Numbered from the stretch's first letter, positions 50,791-60,304 are shown. The stretch: DNA of 64,000 nt from Halobacteriales archaeon QS_8_69_26 (GCA_003023195.1 PXRX01000010.1:40116-104115), one strand, 5' to 3'. Notes: generated by a model from the sequence alone, not told the origin. Made by a program: numbers and translations.

Positions 50791-52173
50791 ATGATCGACC
50801 GGACGTACCTCCGCGAGCACCCCGGCGAGGTTCGCCGCGGGTGCGAACTGAAGGGCGTTGACGACGTCGACGTCGACGAGGTGCTCGAACTGGACGAGGA
50901 GTGGCGCGAACTGAAGGCACGGGGCGACGACCTCAGGCACGAACGGAACGAGGTCAGCGACCGGATCGGCCGCCTGAAGGCAGAGGGGAAGGACGAGGAG
51001 GCGGAGGCCGCCATCGAGCGGTCCCAGGAGCTCAAGGCCGAAATCGAGGACGTAGAGGAGCGCGCGGACGAACTGGAGGACCGGCTACACGAGGCGATGC
51101 TCCGGATCCCCAACGTCCCGTACGAGGACGCGCCGGAGGGAGACGACGAGGCGGACAACGTCGAACGCTACCGGTGGGGGTTCGACGACCGCCGCGAGGT
51201 CCCGGCGGACGTGGTGCCACACTACGACCTCGGCGAGGAACTCGACCTCCTCGACTTCGAGCGCGGGGCGAAGGTGAGCGGTGGCGGCTTCCAGTTCGTC
51301 AAGGGCGAGGCCGCCCGCCTGGAGCACGCCCTCTCCCAGTTCATGCTGGAGGTCCACCGCGAACAGGGGTACGTCGACCTCCTGCCACCGATCCCCGTCG
51401 ACAGCCGGTCCATGCAGGGGACCGGCCAGTTCCCGAAGTTCGTCGACGACGCCTACCGGATCGGCGGTGCCAACGACGAACCGTACGACGACGACGACCT
51501 GTGGCTGTTGCCCACCGCCGAGGTGCCCGTGACGAACATGTACCGCGACGAGATCCTCCTGGACGACGACCTCCCGGTCAAGCACCAGGCGTTCTCCCCG
51601 AACTTCCGGCGGGAGGCCGGCGAACACGGCACCGAGACCCGGGGGTACGTCCGGGTCCACCAGTTCAACAAGGTCGAACTCGTCAACTTCGTCCGTCCCG
51701 AGAACAGCGAACAGCGCCACGAGGAACTCCTGGCGGAGGCCGAGGAGGTCCTCAAGCGCCTGGGCCTGCCTTACCGCGTCATCGAGATCTGTACCGGCGA
51801 CATGGGCTTTCCCCACTACCGCCAGTACGACATCGAGGTCTGGGCACCTGCCGACGACATGGCCGACGGGCCAGATATCGGCGGACGGTGGCTGGAGGTT
51901 TCCAGCGTCTCCAACTTCAGGGACTTCCAGGCCCGGCGGGCCGGCCTCCGGTACCGCCCGGAGCGCCACGAGTCCGCCGAGTACCTCCACACCCTGAACG
52001 GGTCCGGCGTCGCCCTCCCCCGGGTCCTCGTCGCCATCATGGAGTACTACCAGAACGAGGACCGCACCGTCACCGTCCCGGAGGTCCTCCGGCCGTACAT
52101 GGGCGGCCAGGAAGTGATCGAGGGCGGCGACCCGGTCGGCGAGAGCGCGGTCGGCGCCGGACGGAAGGACTGA
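50791..52173 (+). CDS. serS: Seryl-tRNA synthetase
   Basis: A 460-residue class II synthetase of the common (non-methanogen) type. The N-terminal long coiled coil that grips the tRNA-Ser variable arm covers about residues 25-105 (ERSQELKAEIEDVEERADELEDRL). The catalytic core has motif 2 FRREAGEHGTETRGYVRVHQF (starting about 270) and motif 3 near TLNGSGVALPRVLVAIMEYYQ (about 398). It charges tRNA-Ser, one copy of which lies 3 kb upstream. ATG 50791 starts within a short GCCGATG context. Confidence 0.97.
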   Translation: MIDRTYLREHPGEVRRGCELKGVDDVDVDEVLELDEEWRELKARGDDLRHERNEVSDRIGRLKAEGKDEEAEAAIERSQELKAEIEDVEERADELEDRLHEAMLRIPNVPYEDAPEGDDEADNVERYRWGFDDRREVPADVVPHYDLGEELDLLDFERGAKVSGGGFQFVKGEAARLEHALSQFMLEVHREQGYVDLLPPIPVDSRSMQGTGQFPKFVDDAYRIGGANDEPYDDDDLWLLPTAEVPVTNMYRDEILLDDDLPVKHQAFSPNFRREAGEHGTETRGYVRVHQFNKVELVNFVRPENSEQRHEELLAEAEEVLKRLGLPYRVIEICTGDMGFPHYRQYDIEVWAPADDMADGPDIGGRWLEVSSVSNFRDFQARRAGLRYRPERHESAEYLHTLNGSGVALPRVLVAIMEYYQNEDRTVTVPEVLRPYMGGQEVIEGGDPVGESAVGAGRKD

Positions 52174-52190
52174 CCCGCCACGCCGGAGTC

Positions 52191-52784
52191 TCAGCCCCGG
52201 TCGGCTTTCCGGTTCCGTGGCGTGCTCTCCGATCCAGTGGCGAACGGGGCGAGGTGCCGGCCGGCACCCAGACAGGCCCCCGCGAACATGTACGGCGGTA
52301 CCGAGACCCACCCGAACAGGAGCAGGCTGAAGAACGGAACGAACAGGAACGCGTACACCGACGCCCTGCTGAACGGGGGCGCTCCGGACTGGAAGGACGA
52401 CCCCACCTCGATGACCAGGAGCGTAATCCAGACCGTCGCGATGTGGACGAAGACGCCGTTCAGGAGGCCGACCAGACCGCCGGAGACGGGGTACCCCCAC
52501 GCCGAGTGGCGCTCCAGGGACGTGGCACACACCCGCTCGAAGACCAGGTACCAGAAGGTCCCTCCGAGAACGGCCCCGAGGACCGTCGAGACCAGTGCCA
52601 GGGAGACCACGTACGCCACCGTCTCCCGGAGTGCCGTCAGGGCCGGAATTTCGCCGAGAACCCCGATAAAGAGCCAGACCGCGATGGCCGACACCGCCCC
52701 CGCGACCCCGAAGGCCCCCGCCGCGACCAGCGTCCACTTCCATTCCTCCTCGAGCGAACGGAGCCGTTCCCCCGGTGAGACCAT
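52191..52784 (-). CDS. Multi-pass membrane protein of unknown function
   Basis: A 197-residue protein with about five hydrophobic segments, such as TLVAAGAFGVAGAVSAIAVW, YVVSLALVSTVLGAVLGGTF and YAFLFVPFFSLLLFGWVSVP. The N terminus is charged (SPGERLRSLEEEWKW). Family not recognised. It ends 17 bp from the serS stop (convergent) and is divergent from the Rieske-fusion gene. ATG 52784 is chosen over 52808 because the eight extra residues are Gly/Cys-rich and unlike a membrane-protein start. Confidence 0.75.
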   Translation of the reverse strand: MVSPGERLRSLEEEWKWTLVAAGAFGVAGAVSAIAVWLFIGVLGEIPALTALRETVAYVVSLALVSTVLGAVLGGTFWYLVFERVCATSLERHSAWGYPVSGGLVGLLNGVFVHIATVWITLLVIEVGSSFQSGAPPFSRASVYAFLFVPFFSLLLFGWVSVPPYMFAGACLGAGRHLAPFATGSESTPRNRKADRG

Positions 52785-52975
52785 GCCGCCACAACGACCG
52801 CCCGGCACCTAAATCACCAGCCTTCCGGGGCGGGGATCCGCCGGAGGAACCGATCATCGCTACCGGCTCCGGGGATCGATCCGGTGGGCGGATCCCGGAC
52901 GACAGTACGTCACAGTTCTCTTACAAAACGGCGTTTCAGCAAACCGTTATGCCGGTCCGCCATCGATCCACAACC

Positions 52976-54733
52976 ATGTCCGAGCCGACACCCGACGACA
53001 GCGAGGCCGAGGACGGCTCCGTGCGAGTGGGGACGACCGAGGAGGTCATCGAGGACAGCCCGATGGCGGTACCCGTGAACGGGACTGCGGTGGCAGTGTT
53101 CCACCACGAGGACGGGTTCCACGCCGTGGACAACCGGTGTCCGCACATGGGCTTCCCCCTGACCGAGGGCACGGTCGAGGACGGCATCCTGACCTGCCAC
53201 TGGCACCACGCGCGGTTCGAGATATCCTGTGGCAACACGTTCGACCCCTGGGCCGACGACGTGCCGAACTACCCCGTCGAGGTCCGCGACGGCGACGTCT
53301 ACGTCGGCGTCGACCCACAGCGGGACCTGTCGCCGGCCGAGCGGTGGGCCGAACGCCTGGAAACGGGCATGGAGGAGAACCTGGACCTCGTCGTCGCGAA
53401 GTCCGTGATCGGTCTGGACGACGCCGGCGTCGCCCCGGAGGAACCCATCCGGACGGGCGTCGAGTTCGGCACCACCTACCGCGAGGACGGGTGGTCCTCG
53501 GGGCTGACGATCCTCGGCTGTATGGCGAACGTGCTGGACGACCTGCGCCCGGAGGACCGCCGCCGGGCGCTGTTCACCGGCCTGCGCCACGTCGCCAGCG
53601 ACTGTGCGGGCGAACCGCCACGGTTCGGCCAGCCGGCACTGGAGGTGGACGACGCCGGTCCGGAGCGCCTGAAGAAGTGGTTCCGGGAGAACGTCGAGGT
53701 GCGCGACGCCGACGGGGCCGAGCGAGTCCTCCGGACGGCCGTCGAAACCTGCGACCGCGAGGCCGTCGAGGAGATGCTGTTCGCGGCCGCGACGGACCAC
53801 ATCTACCTGAACACCGGCCACACGCTGGACTTCGTCAACAAGGCCGTCGAGACGCTCGACCACGTCGGCTGGGACCGGGCCGACGACGCGCTGGCGAGCC
53901 TCGTGACGAGCCTCACCGGCGCCACCCGCAGCGAGGAACTCTCCTCCTGGCGCCAGCCCGTCGACCTCGCGGAGATACTCTTCGACGCCTACGAGGACCT
54001 GGACGACATGGTGGCCGAGGGAGAGGGACGGGAGTGGACCCCGCCCGAGGGGTTCGACGACACCCTCCTCTCGGACGACCCCCACGACATCGTCGACGCC
54101 CTCACGACCGCCGTCCGGGAGGGCGCGACGACGACCGAACTGGCCGACCGGGTCTGTCACGCCGCCGCCACCCGGGTCGCGCAGTTCGGCACCTCCAACG
54201 AGTTCAGCGACTGGAACACCGTCCACCACACGTTCACCTACGCCAACGCAGTCCGGCAGGCCACCCGACGGACCGACGCCACCGAACTCTACCGCGGGGT
54301 GTTCGACGCCGCGACGAACGTCTACCTCGACCGGTTCCTCAACACGCCGCCCGCACCGATCCCGGAGCCCGGTGAAACCGACCGGGATCCGGACGCCATC
54401 CTCGACGACCTGCTGGAGACGTTCGACCAGGAGGGAGAGGTGGACACCGCCGGATCCCTGGTGGGCGAGTTCTTCGATGCCGGGGGCGAGATGGCCGACC
54501 TCAAGGCGACGATGGGGCGCGGCCTCCTGCGGGAGGACGCGGGGTTCCACACCCTCCAGGCCGTCGAGGCCGGCTTCGCCCAGTACGAGGCCGCGGAAAC
54601 CGACCACGACCGCCGTGTCGCGATGGTCGCGCCGGCCCGCTACATGGCCGCGCACTTCCCGACCCGCCGTGAGGCCGAGCAGACGTTCACCATCGCGGAA
54701 CGACTGAACAGCGGCGAGGCCGTCCACGAGTGA
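52976..54733 (+). CDS. Rieske 2Fe-2S protein fused to a large uncharacterised domain
   Basis: A 585-residue protein. The N-terminal Rieske domain (about 15-105) has both cluster motifs: Cys55 and His57 in CPHMGFPL, Cys74 and His77 in CHWHHARFE. The remaining 470 residues are mainly helical, with LRHVASDCAGEPPRFGQPAL, TDHIYLNTGHTLDFVNKA and NTVHHTFTYANAVRQATRR, rich in His/Asp and possibly metal-binding. I do not recognise that domain with certainty; questin-oxidase-like proteins are one possibility. An electron-fed oxygenase is an inference. The ATG at 52976 is the first with acidic family-like sequence. Confidence 0.85.
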   Translation: MSEPTPDDSEAEDGSVRVGTTEEVIEDSPMAVPVNGTAVAVFHHEDGFHAVDNRCPHMGFPLTEGTVEDGILTCHWHHARFEISCGNTFDPWADDVPNYPVEVRDGDVYVGVDPQRDLSPAERWAERLETGMEENLDLVVAKSVIGLDDAGVAPEEPIRTGVEFGTTYREDGWSSGLTILGCMANVLDDLRPEDRRRALFTGLRHVASDCAGEPPRFGQPALEVDDAGPERLKKWFRENVEVRDADGAERVLRTAVETCDREAVEEMLFAAATDHIYLNTGHTLDFVNKAVETLDHVGWDRADDALASLVTSLTGATRSEELSSWRQPVDLAEILFDAYEDLDDMVAEGEGREWTPPEGFDDTLLSDDPHDIVDALTTAVREGATTTELADRVCHAAATRVAQFGTSNEFSDWNTVHHTFTYANAVRQATRRTDATELYRGVFDAATNVYLDRFLNTPPAPIPEPGETDRDPDAILDDLLETFDQEGEVDTAGSLVGEFFDAGGEMADLKATMGRGLLREDAGFHTLQAVEAGFAQYEAAETDHDRRVAMVAPARYMAAHFPTRREAEQTFTIAERLNSGEAVHE

Positions 54734-54767
54734 TCGGCCGACCGCGGTCCCCTCTCGCCCCTGGCCC

Positions 54768-55700
54768 TCAGGAGGACAGCGCCTCGTCCAGGCGCGACTC
54801 CAGGTCCAGTAGCTCCTCCCGGAACCCCTCGGCTTCGTCGTCCTCCAGTTCGTCGATCCGGTCCGCGAGGCCCCTGAGCCTGGAGTACTTCTCCTCCTCG
54901 TCGACGTCCGTCTTCTGGACGTAGACCTGTTCTTCCACGTCGTACACCTCGTCTTCCTCCAGGTCGGTCACGGTCAGGACCACGTCTAGCTTGTCCGGAT
55001 CCACTCCCAGCACCCACTCGCGGGGGATCCCCCGTTCGTCCAGGGCGTCGAACACTTGCTCGTCGTCCTTCGGCTGGCGGCGTTCGCGGGTGGTGCGGCG
55101 TACCGTCCCGAATGCGCCGCGGAACTCCTGGTCGGGACCGAGGCGGGCCAGCAGCGACTCCCGGGCGGTCTGGCGGAGGCGGTCGGACTCGTGCTGGACG
55201 TCCGAGAGGAGGACGTACAGGTCCGTCAGGACGTCCGTCCCGAGGGTTCCCGGGTCGACGGGGTCAAGCAGATCGAGCAGGTCCGCCAGGAGCATCGCGT
55301 CGTCGTGGAGTCGCTCGGGGCGGGTGCGGGCCTCCGCCGGAGAGATCAGGTAGGGGCTCCCGCCGCCGGTGTCGAGGTCCGGAAAGTAGGCGATCTCCTC
55401 GCCCTCGACGCCGTAGTCCGCGAGCAGCGTCAGGACCGTCGCGTACGGTTCGACCCCCGGCGGGAGGTCCTCGACGGCCAACCGGTGCTCGGCCAGGCGG
55501 TCCGCGAGGACCTCGAACTGCTCGCGCCAGAGCGTGCGCTCCTCCCCGCTGTCGCCGAAGCGGATCCGGAGACGGTCGGCGGGGGCCTCCAGGACCCGGA
55601 AGGGCCGCTCCGAGAGCGGCGTCACCAGTTCGGTCCCGGGTTCGAGGGCGGCACACCGGTCCTGGACGGCGTTCCAGAGTTCCTCGTGACTGACGCTCAT
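54768..55700 (-). CDS. Conserved-looking acidic protein of unknown function
   Basis: A 310-residue acidic soluble protein. The N-terminal 60 residues look like a small beta domain (TPLSERPFRVLEAPADRLRI), the middle is helical, and the C terminus has a charged, coiled-coil-like stretch (KYSRLRGLADRIDELEDDEAEGFREELLDLESRLDEAL, about 267-304). Conserved-looking motif GIPREWVLGVDPDKLDVVLTV is at about 222-242. No catalytic motif is recognised. It is convergent with the Rieske-fusion gene. Confidence 0.7.
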   Translation of the reverse strand: MSVSHEELWNAVQDRCAALEPGTELVTPLSERPFRVLEAPADRLRIRFGDSGEERTLWREQFEVLADRLAEHRLAVEDLPPGVEPYATVLTLLADYGVEGEEIAYFPDLDTGGGSPYLISPAEARTRPERLHDDAMLLADLLDLLDPVDPGTLGTDVLTDLYVLLSDVQHESDRLRQTARESLLARLGPDQEFRGAFGTVRRTTRERRQPKDDEQVFDALDERGIPREWVLGVDPDKLDVVLTVTDLEEDEVYDVEEQVYVQKTDVDEEEKYSRLRGLADRIDELEDDEAEGFREELLDLESRLDEALSS

Positions 55701-55837
55701 GTTCGTATAGCTACCGTTCCTTCGGGCAAAAGTGTGTACCCGGTAACGGCAGGCGATCCGACTTGGGACCCGCCGCCGACACCACGCTGTCCGATCCCCA
55801 CCGAACCCTTTTGGGTCTCAGCCACCGGATCCGGACG

Positions 55838-56272
55838 ATGGTCGAGTTCGACCTCCGGGGCGTGGCCGGCGGGTGGGAGCAGGCCCGGTACGGGCCGCCC
55901 GACCAGGTGGACTACGTGCTCCGGGCCGACGAGGGTGCGCTGGAATCCTACGACTCGGTCCACTCGTTCCTGAAGCTCTACGACCTCGCCCGCCTGAAGA
56001 CGCCGGACCATCCCCGCTTTCTCGGGTTCGGGGTCAGGGAGGACCCCGGCGGGGACTCCATCACCGTCGAGGTGCACGGGATGCGGGTCCGCACCACCTA
56101 CCCGGAACTGGAGAGCGCGCTCGCGGCGTTCCTCGCGGAGGTCTTCGAGGCGCTGGACGACCAGACGCCCGGCGACCGGCGCGAACACGTCGAGGCCCTG
56201 GACGACTCGGACGAGGTGGTCGCCGAACTACCGGAACTGTACGATCGCCTCGTCGGGACCGACTCCTCCTGA
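55838..56272 (+). CDS. Small acidic protein of unknown function
   Basis: A 144-residue acidic protein: MVEFDLRGVAGGWEQARYGPPDQVDYVLRADEG at the start, SFLKLYDLARLKTPDHPRFLGFG in the middle, and an acidic helical C terminus. No family recognised. ATG 55838 is preferred over the open frame from 55763, whose 25 residues are Pro/Thr/His-rich and not acidic. It is divergent from the 310-residue protein gene and convergent with the HTH regulator. Confidence 0.7.
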   Translation: MVEFDLRGVAGGWEQARYGPPDQVDYVLRADEGALESYDSVHSFLKLYDLARLKTPDHPRFLGFGVREDPGGDSITVEVHGMRVRTTYPELESALAAFLAEVFEALDDQTPGDRREHVEALDDSDEVVAELPELYDRLVGTDSS

Positions 56273-56300
56273 ACGGTGATCCGGGCCGCGAACGGGTCCG

Positions 56301-56984
56301 CTACCGGTCGGCGTCGGTCGGATCGCTCGTCGACAGGACCCGGCGGATGATCCGGGTTTCGGCGCGCTTGATGTGCTCGGAGACCGTGCTGGGTGCGACT
56401 CCGAGGCGCTCCGCGATGGCCTCGTGGGTCGTCCCCCGGGGCGTCTCGTAGTACCCCATCTCCATCGCGGCGTGGAGGACCTCGCGCTGGCGGTCGGTCA
56501 GCTCGGCGACGGCCGAGTCAGCCTCGAACCCCAGGCGACCGATCTCGCGGACGTCCACCTCGACCGCGTCGGGAAGCGCCTCGACGGCACTTCCGACCGC
56601 GTCCGTCTCGCCGACGAGACGGACGTGAACGCAACCGTCGCGGTAGACGACCGGGGTGAGTATCACCATACCGTCCCGGGTGAGCGCCGCGAGCACCTGG
56701 CGTGGCAGGGGGGCCTCGCGGGGGTCGAGCGTCGCGAACACGTAGAAGCGGTCCTCGCCGGCGGGCGTAACCGCTATCGAGCGAAACGACTCCGCGCCGG
56801 TCACCGCCTCGCGGAACCGCTCGGCGTCGCCGTCGACGGCCATCAGCCCCGTCACCCCCCGCGAGTCCGTTGGGTTCAGCCCGAGCAGTCTCCCCTCGTC
56901 GACGAACGCCGAGTCGAGGATCACTCCCAGGAACGACGGGGCGGCCGCCAGGTCGGGTCGGCTCCTGATCCGGAGGTACTTCAC
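56301..56984 (-). CDS. Bacterio-opsin activator-type HTH regulator
   Basis: A 227-residue regulator. The C-terminal HTH_10 domain (about 168-222) reads LTDRQREVLHAAMEMGYYETPRGTTHEAIAERLGVAPSTVSEHIKRAE, the signature of haloarchaeal bacterio-opsin activator-like proteins. The N-terminal 160 residues form a sensor-like domain without a recognised ligand site. The start is a GTG at 56984 (VKYLRIRSRPDL). It is divergent from the ABC exporter genes, and a TTTAC dyad lies between them, so it may control them and itself (inference). Confidence 0.85.
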   Translation of the reverse strand: MKYLRIRSRPDLAAAPSFLGVILDSAFVDEGRLLGLNPTDSRGVTGLMAVDGDAERFREAVTGAESFRSIAVTPAGEDRFYVFATLDPREAPLPRQVLAALTRDGMVILTPVVYRDGCVHVRLVGETDAVGSAVEALPDAVEVDVREIGRLGFEADSAVAELTDRQREVLHAAMEMGYYETPRGTTHEAIAERLGVAPSTVSEHIKRAETRIIRRVLSTSDPTDADR

Positions 56985-57076
56985 GCCCGGACCCTGTGTC
57001 GGCGAGGAGGATAAGTACGCCGGCGGATTGCCGTTCGGGGACCGGGGTGCCCGCCGCACCGGTCGGCGTGCGACTG

Positions 57077-57097
57077 TTACAGTAAGTTTACAGTAAA
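57077..57097. promoter_or_regulatory. TTTACNGTAAA dyad (copy 4)
   Basis: TTACAGTAAG runs into TTTACAGTAAA, again two half-sites 11 bp apart. It lies about 95 bp upstream of the HTH_10 regulator start and 145 bp upstream of the ABC ATPase start, in the divergent region between them. Confidence 0.5.
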
Positions 57098-57208
57098 ATG
57101 TCGCGCTCGATCCCGGAATGAGATCGGATTCCGTCGTCGTCGTGGCCGAATCCCGGACCGAAGAACGGTCGTTCGTCGCGGTCGATCCGTCACCTCCCGG
57201 CCCCGCAC

Positions 57209-57214
57209 TATAAA
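57209..57214 (+). promoter_or_regulatory. TATA box of the ABC exporter operon
   Basis: TATAAA within CACTATAAACTCC lies 29-34 bp before the ATG at 57243. Archaeal transcription usually begins about 25 bp after the TATA centre, so the message would start a few bases before the ATG and be almost leaderless, supporting that start over the in-frame ATG at 57270. Confidence 0.6.
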
Positions 57215-57242
57215 CTCCCCGTGCATACTCCCCGGAACCACG

Positions 57243-58070
57243 ATGCTCGCTCGGTTCCAACGGACGCACATGGTCGAAGCGTCCGAGATATCGATCGCGG
57301 TGGAGGGCCTGCGCCGGGAGTTCGGCCCAGTGACGGCCCTGGACGGCGTGGACCTGTCGATAGCGGGACCGGAGATAGTCGGCGTCGCCGGGCCGAACGG
57401 GTCCGGGAAGACCACGCTGATCAAGTGCCTGCTCGGACTGCTCGCGCCGACGGCGGGCGAGGCGCGGGTCGGGGGGACGCCCTCCCGGGCCTTCGGGGCC
57501 GACGAGCGGGAACGGATCGGCTACATGCCACAGCACGAGGCGGTCTACCGGGACCTGACCGTCCGGGAGAACGTCGCCTTCTTCGCCCGCCTGTACGGCG
57601 TCGAGGACCGGGAGAGTGCCGTCGACCGGGCCCTGGCGTTCGTGGACCTCCGGGACCGCGAGGACGCGCGGATCGGACAGCTCTCGGGAGGGATGATCCG
57701 CCGGACGAGCCTGGCGTGTGCGGTGGTCCACGACCCGGACGTGCTCTTCCTGGACGAACCGACGGTCGGTCTGGACCCGGAACTCCGGGCGTCGATGTGG
57801 GACGGCTTCCGGGAGCGCCGCGACGACGGGGCCATCGCGATGGTCTCGACGCACTACCTCGGGGAGGCGCGCAACTGCGACCGCGTACTCTTTCTCCGGG
57901 GCGGGCGGGTGCTGGCGTTCGACACCCCCGAGCGGTTCCTCGAACGGACCGGGACCGACGACATGGAGGCCGCCTTCCTGGCGTTGCTCCACGAGGGGGA
58001 CCGGGAGGCGACGGCGGGGTCGCCGGAGTCGCGCACGGGCGATCCATCCCGGGGAGGTGTCCGGCAGTGA
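57243..58070 (+). CDS. ABC transporter ATP-binding protein
   Basis: A 275-residue ATPase of the multidrug/NatA-like exporter type. Walker A is [10 protein letters not shown] (about 46-55), the signature [12 protein letters not shown] (about 144-155), Walker [13 protein letters not shown] (about 165-176), and the switch His in VSTHYLGEA. The C-terminal 25 residues are Gly/Arg-rich. It overlaps the permease gene (stop TGA 58068-58070, permease GTG 58067), so translation is coupled. The pair is a two-component ABC-2 type exporter; substrate unknown. The ATG 57243 fits the TATA box position. Confidence 0.92.
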   Translation: MLARFQRTHMVEASEISIAVEGLRREFGPVTALDGVDLSIAGPEIVGVAGPNGSGKTTLIKCLLGLLAPTAGEARVGGTPSRAFGADERERIGYMPQHEAVYRDLTVRENVAFFARLYGVEDRESAVDRALAFVDLRDREDARIGQLSGGMIRRTSLACAVVHDPDVLFLDEPTVGLDPELRASMWDGFRERRDDGAIAMVSTHYLGEARNCDRVLFLRGGRVLAFDTPERFLERTGTDDMEAAFLALLHEGDREATAGSPESRTGDPSRGGVRQ

Positions 58071-58783
58071 GGGGGAGCCTGCCGGTCGCACGCCGCCTGC
58101 TCATGGGGCTTCGTGGCGACCGTCGGACCCTCGGCCTCGTGCTGGTCGTGCCCGCGTTCGTCGTCTGGCTGTTCGGAGAGGTGTTCGGGAATCCCGAGGC
58201 CGTGGCGCACGTCCTCCTCGGCGTGGTCGTGTTCTTCCTCACGTACCTGCTGACGGCCGTCGGCTTCCTCCGGGAGCGGACGGCCGGAACCCTGGAGCGG
58301 GTGCTGGTCGCCCCCGTCTCGCGGAGCGGCCTGGTGACCGGCTACGTCCTCGGGTTCGGACTGCTCGCGACGGTGCAGTCGCTGGTGTTGCTCGGCGCGG
58401 CCGTCGGCTTCCTGGAGGTGACCTTCGAACACGGGGTCGGTCTCTTCCTCCTCGTGGAACTCCTGGGCGCGACGACCGCACTCGGCATCGGGATCGTCCT
58501 CTCCCTGTTCGCCGAGAACGAGTTCCAGGCCATCCAGTTCATCCCCGTCGTCATCACCCCGCAGGTGATCCTCGGTGGCACGTTCGTCCCCGTGGAGGAC
58601 CTGGCCTGGTACCTGGAGTACCCCGCCCGGTTGATGCCCGTCACCTACCTGATCCAGGGGATGGAGTACGTCGTCCTCGGGCGTGGCGAGGCGGCGGACC
58701 TCTGGGTCGCCGTCGGCGCCCTCGCGGCCTTCTCGGTGGCCTCGGTCGGACTCGCGGTCGCTCTGGTGCGACGCGTGGAGTGA
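58067..58783 (+). CDS. ABC-2 type exporter permease
   Basis: A 238-residue membrane protein with about six hydrophobic segments. The central [28 protein letters not shown] (about 61-88) is the classic ABC-2 motif, and [22 protein letters not shown] (about 158-179) is also family-typical. The GTG start at 58067 overlaps the ATPase stop. It makes the transmembrane half of the exporter. Confidence 0.92.
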   Translation: MRGSLPVARRLLMGLRGDRRTLGLVLVVPAFVVWLFGEVFGNPEAVAHVLLGVVVFFLTYLLTAVGFLRERTAGTLERVLVAPVSRSGLVTGYVLGFGLLATVQSLVLLGAAVGFLEVTFEHGVGLFLLVELLGATTALGIGIVLSLFAENEFQAIQFIPVVITPQVILGGTFVPVEDLAWYLEYPARLMPVTYLIQGMEYVVLGRGEAADLWVAVGALAAFSVASVGLAVALVRRVE

Positions 58784-58899
58784 TCCCCGGAAACCGGCAC
58801 CGCCCGCCCCGGTGGGTACGGCCGGTGCCTCTACGACCGTCCGGGAGGCCGAGGCCCGCTCCCGGATCGGTTAAACCCGAGACCCACCTACCGCCAGTC

Positions 58900-59403
58900 G
58901 TGGAGGTACACGTCCGCTACGTCGGCGACGACGATCCGGACAAGTGTACGGCCCGCCGCCTCGCGCAGTTCGACGAGGTGACCCTGCACCGCTCGGACCG
59001 GGCGACGCCCTGGGGACTGGTACTCGATCCCCACGCGGAGCGGGCGCTCTCGCCGGCCGACGCTGACGAGACGGACCGACTGGTGGCGCTCGACTGTTCG
59101 TGGGCCTCCGCGGACCCGGAGTCGTTCGACCTCTCCGGCGTCCACCGGGCGCTCCCCTTTCTCGTGGCGGCCAACCCCGTCAACTACGGGCGACCGTTCC
59201 GCCTGACGACCGCCGAGGCCCTGGCCGGGGGACTCGCGATCCTCGGACACCGGGACCGGGCCGGGGAACTGCTGGACCGGTTCAAGTGGGGCGAGACGTT
59301 CCTCGAACTCAACGACGAACCCCTCCGGCGGTACGCCGACTGCGCCGACTCCTCGGAGGTCGTCGCCGTCCAGGCGGAGTACCTCGCCGACGCCGAGCAG
59401 TGA
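58900..59403 (+). CDS. Tsr3-like rRNA aminocarboxypropyltransferase (DUF367)
   Basis: A 167-residue protein matching the archaeal Tsr3/DUF367 family, which transfers the acp group from S-adenosylmethionine to a small-subunit rRNA pseudouridine. Typical segments are [14 protein letters not shown] (about 11-24), VALDCSWA (about 61-68), [14 protein letters not shown] (about 87-100), [15 protein letters not shown] and [15 protein letters not shown] (about 128-142). The start is taken as GTG 58900, giving the strand-one VEVHVRYVG; upstream in-frame sequence is antisense-like. Cytoplasmic, monocistronic. Confidence 0.9.
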   Translation: MEVHVRYVGDDDPDKCTARRLAQFDEVTLHRSDRATPWGLVLDPHAERALSPADADETDRLVALDCSWASADPESFDLSGVHRALPFLVAANPVNYGRPFRLTTAEALAGGLAILGHRDRAGELLDRFKWGETFLELNDEPLRRYADCADSSEVVAVQAEYLADAEQ

Positions 59404-59505
59404 CCACTGTCGGTCGGGATCGCCAGGAGTGACCTCGATCCCCCGTCCGGTTGGTCACTGGGCCGGTTGATATCTGGGCCGCTCGATCCTTCGCCCGTCG
59501 GACGC

Positions 59506-60117
59506 CTACTCGTCGGGGTACTTCGGCTCGCGCCGTTCGGCTCGTTCGAGGGCGCGGTCGACGACCTCGTGGACGTCCCCGTGGAAGGCGTCGCCGTGGC
59601 CGGCGTACATGCGTTCGACCGTCCCGGGCATCCGGTCGAGGAGGTCCCGGATGCTCTCGATGAGACGCTCGCGGGACTGGCCGGCGTAGTCGGTCCGGCC
59701 GAACGACCCGTCGTCGAAGGCGCCGTCGTTGTAGACCACCACGTCGCCGGAGAACAGCGACGTCTCCGAGACGAGGGAGACGTGGTCCTCGGCGTGACCC
59801 GGCGTGTAGACGACTTCGAACGTCTCGTCGCCGAGGGTCAGGTGGTCGCCGTCCGTGAGCCCGTGGGTCCGGCGCGGGTGCGAGCCGTGGGCGTACAGGT
59901 CCGGGTCGAAGGCGTCCAGCACCGCGTCCAGTTCCCCCACGTGGTCGCCGTGCTGGTGGGTGAGCATGACCGCGTCGACGTCGTCCGCGTGGGCACGAAT
60001 CTCGTCGACGACGCCCGGCATGGTGCCGGCGTCGACCAGCACCGTCCGGTCGCCGGTCGCGAGGTAGGCGTTGCACGTGAACACGTCGGCGTCGCCGGTG
60101 ACGTTGGTGACGTCCAT
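59506..60117 (-). CDS. MBL-fold metallo-hydrolase
   Basis: A 203-residue metallo-beta-lactamase fold protein with the metal motif LTHQHGDHVGE (about 53-63), YTPGHAEDHVSLV (about 105-117), LFSGDVVVYN (about 122-131) and MYAGHGDAFHGD (about 170-181). It is shorter than the family member at 47988 and probably a glyoxalase-II-like or related hydrolase. ATG 60117 is preferred; the extra 26 residues of the longer frame are Arg/Trp-rich and not family-like. Upstream lie two 31-bp direct repeats. Confidence 0.88.
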   Translation of the reverse strand: MDVTNVTGDADVFTCNAYLATGDRTVLVDAGTMPGVVDEIRAHADDVDAVMLTHQHGDHVGELDAVLDAFDPDLYAHGSHPRRTHGLTDGDHLTLGDETFEVVYTPGHAEDHVSLVSETSLFSGDVVVYNDGAFDDGSFGRTDYAGQSRERLIESIRDLLDRMPGTVERMYAGHGDAFHGDVHEVVDRALERAERREPKYPDE

Positions 60118-60201
60118 CCCGATCCCTACTGGGGCTCGCACTGCCAAAATCCCCGTGGTCCACCGTCCGGAGCGGTGGATCCACTGTCGAACCACCCGAG
60201 A

Positions 60202-60304
60202 CCCCGGTCGATTCGCCGCCGGCGTCGCGCCACGAACACCGCCCCCACCCCGAAAAATACCCCGACCCCCGAGCCCCGGTCGATTCGCCGCCGGCGTCGC
60301 GCCA
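60202..60304. repeat. Pair of 31-bp direct repeats
   Basis: A 31-bp segment containing CGATTCGCCGCCGGCGTCGC recurs exactly at 60202-60232 and 60274-60304 (offset 72 bp). The 41 bp between them are C-rich with CGAAAAATACC. The pair lies between the divergent MBL and acidic-protein genes. Unlike the tRNA-linked elements there is no inverted copy between. Confidence 0.75.
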
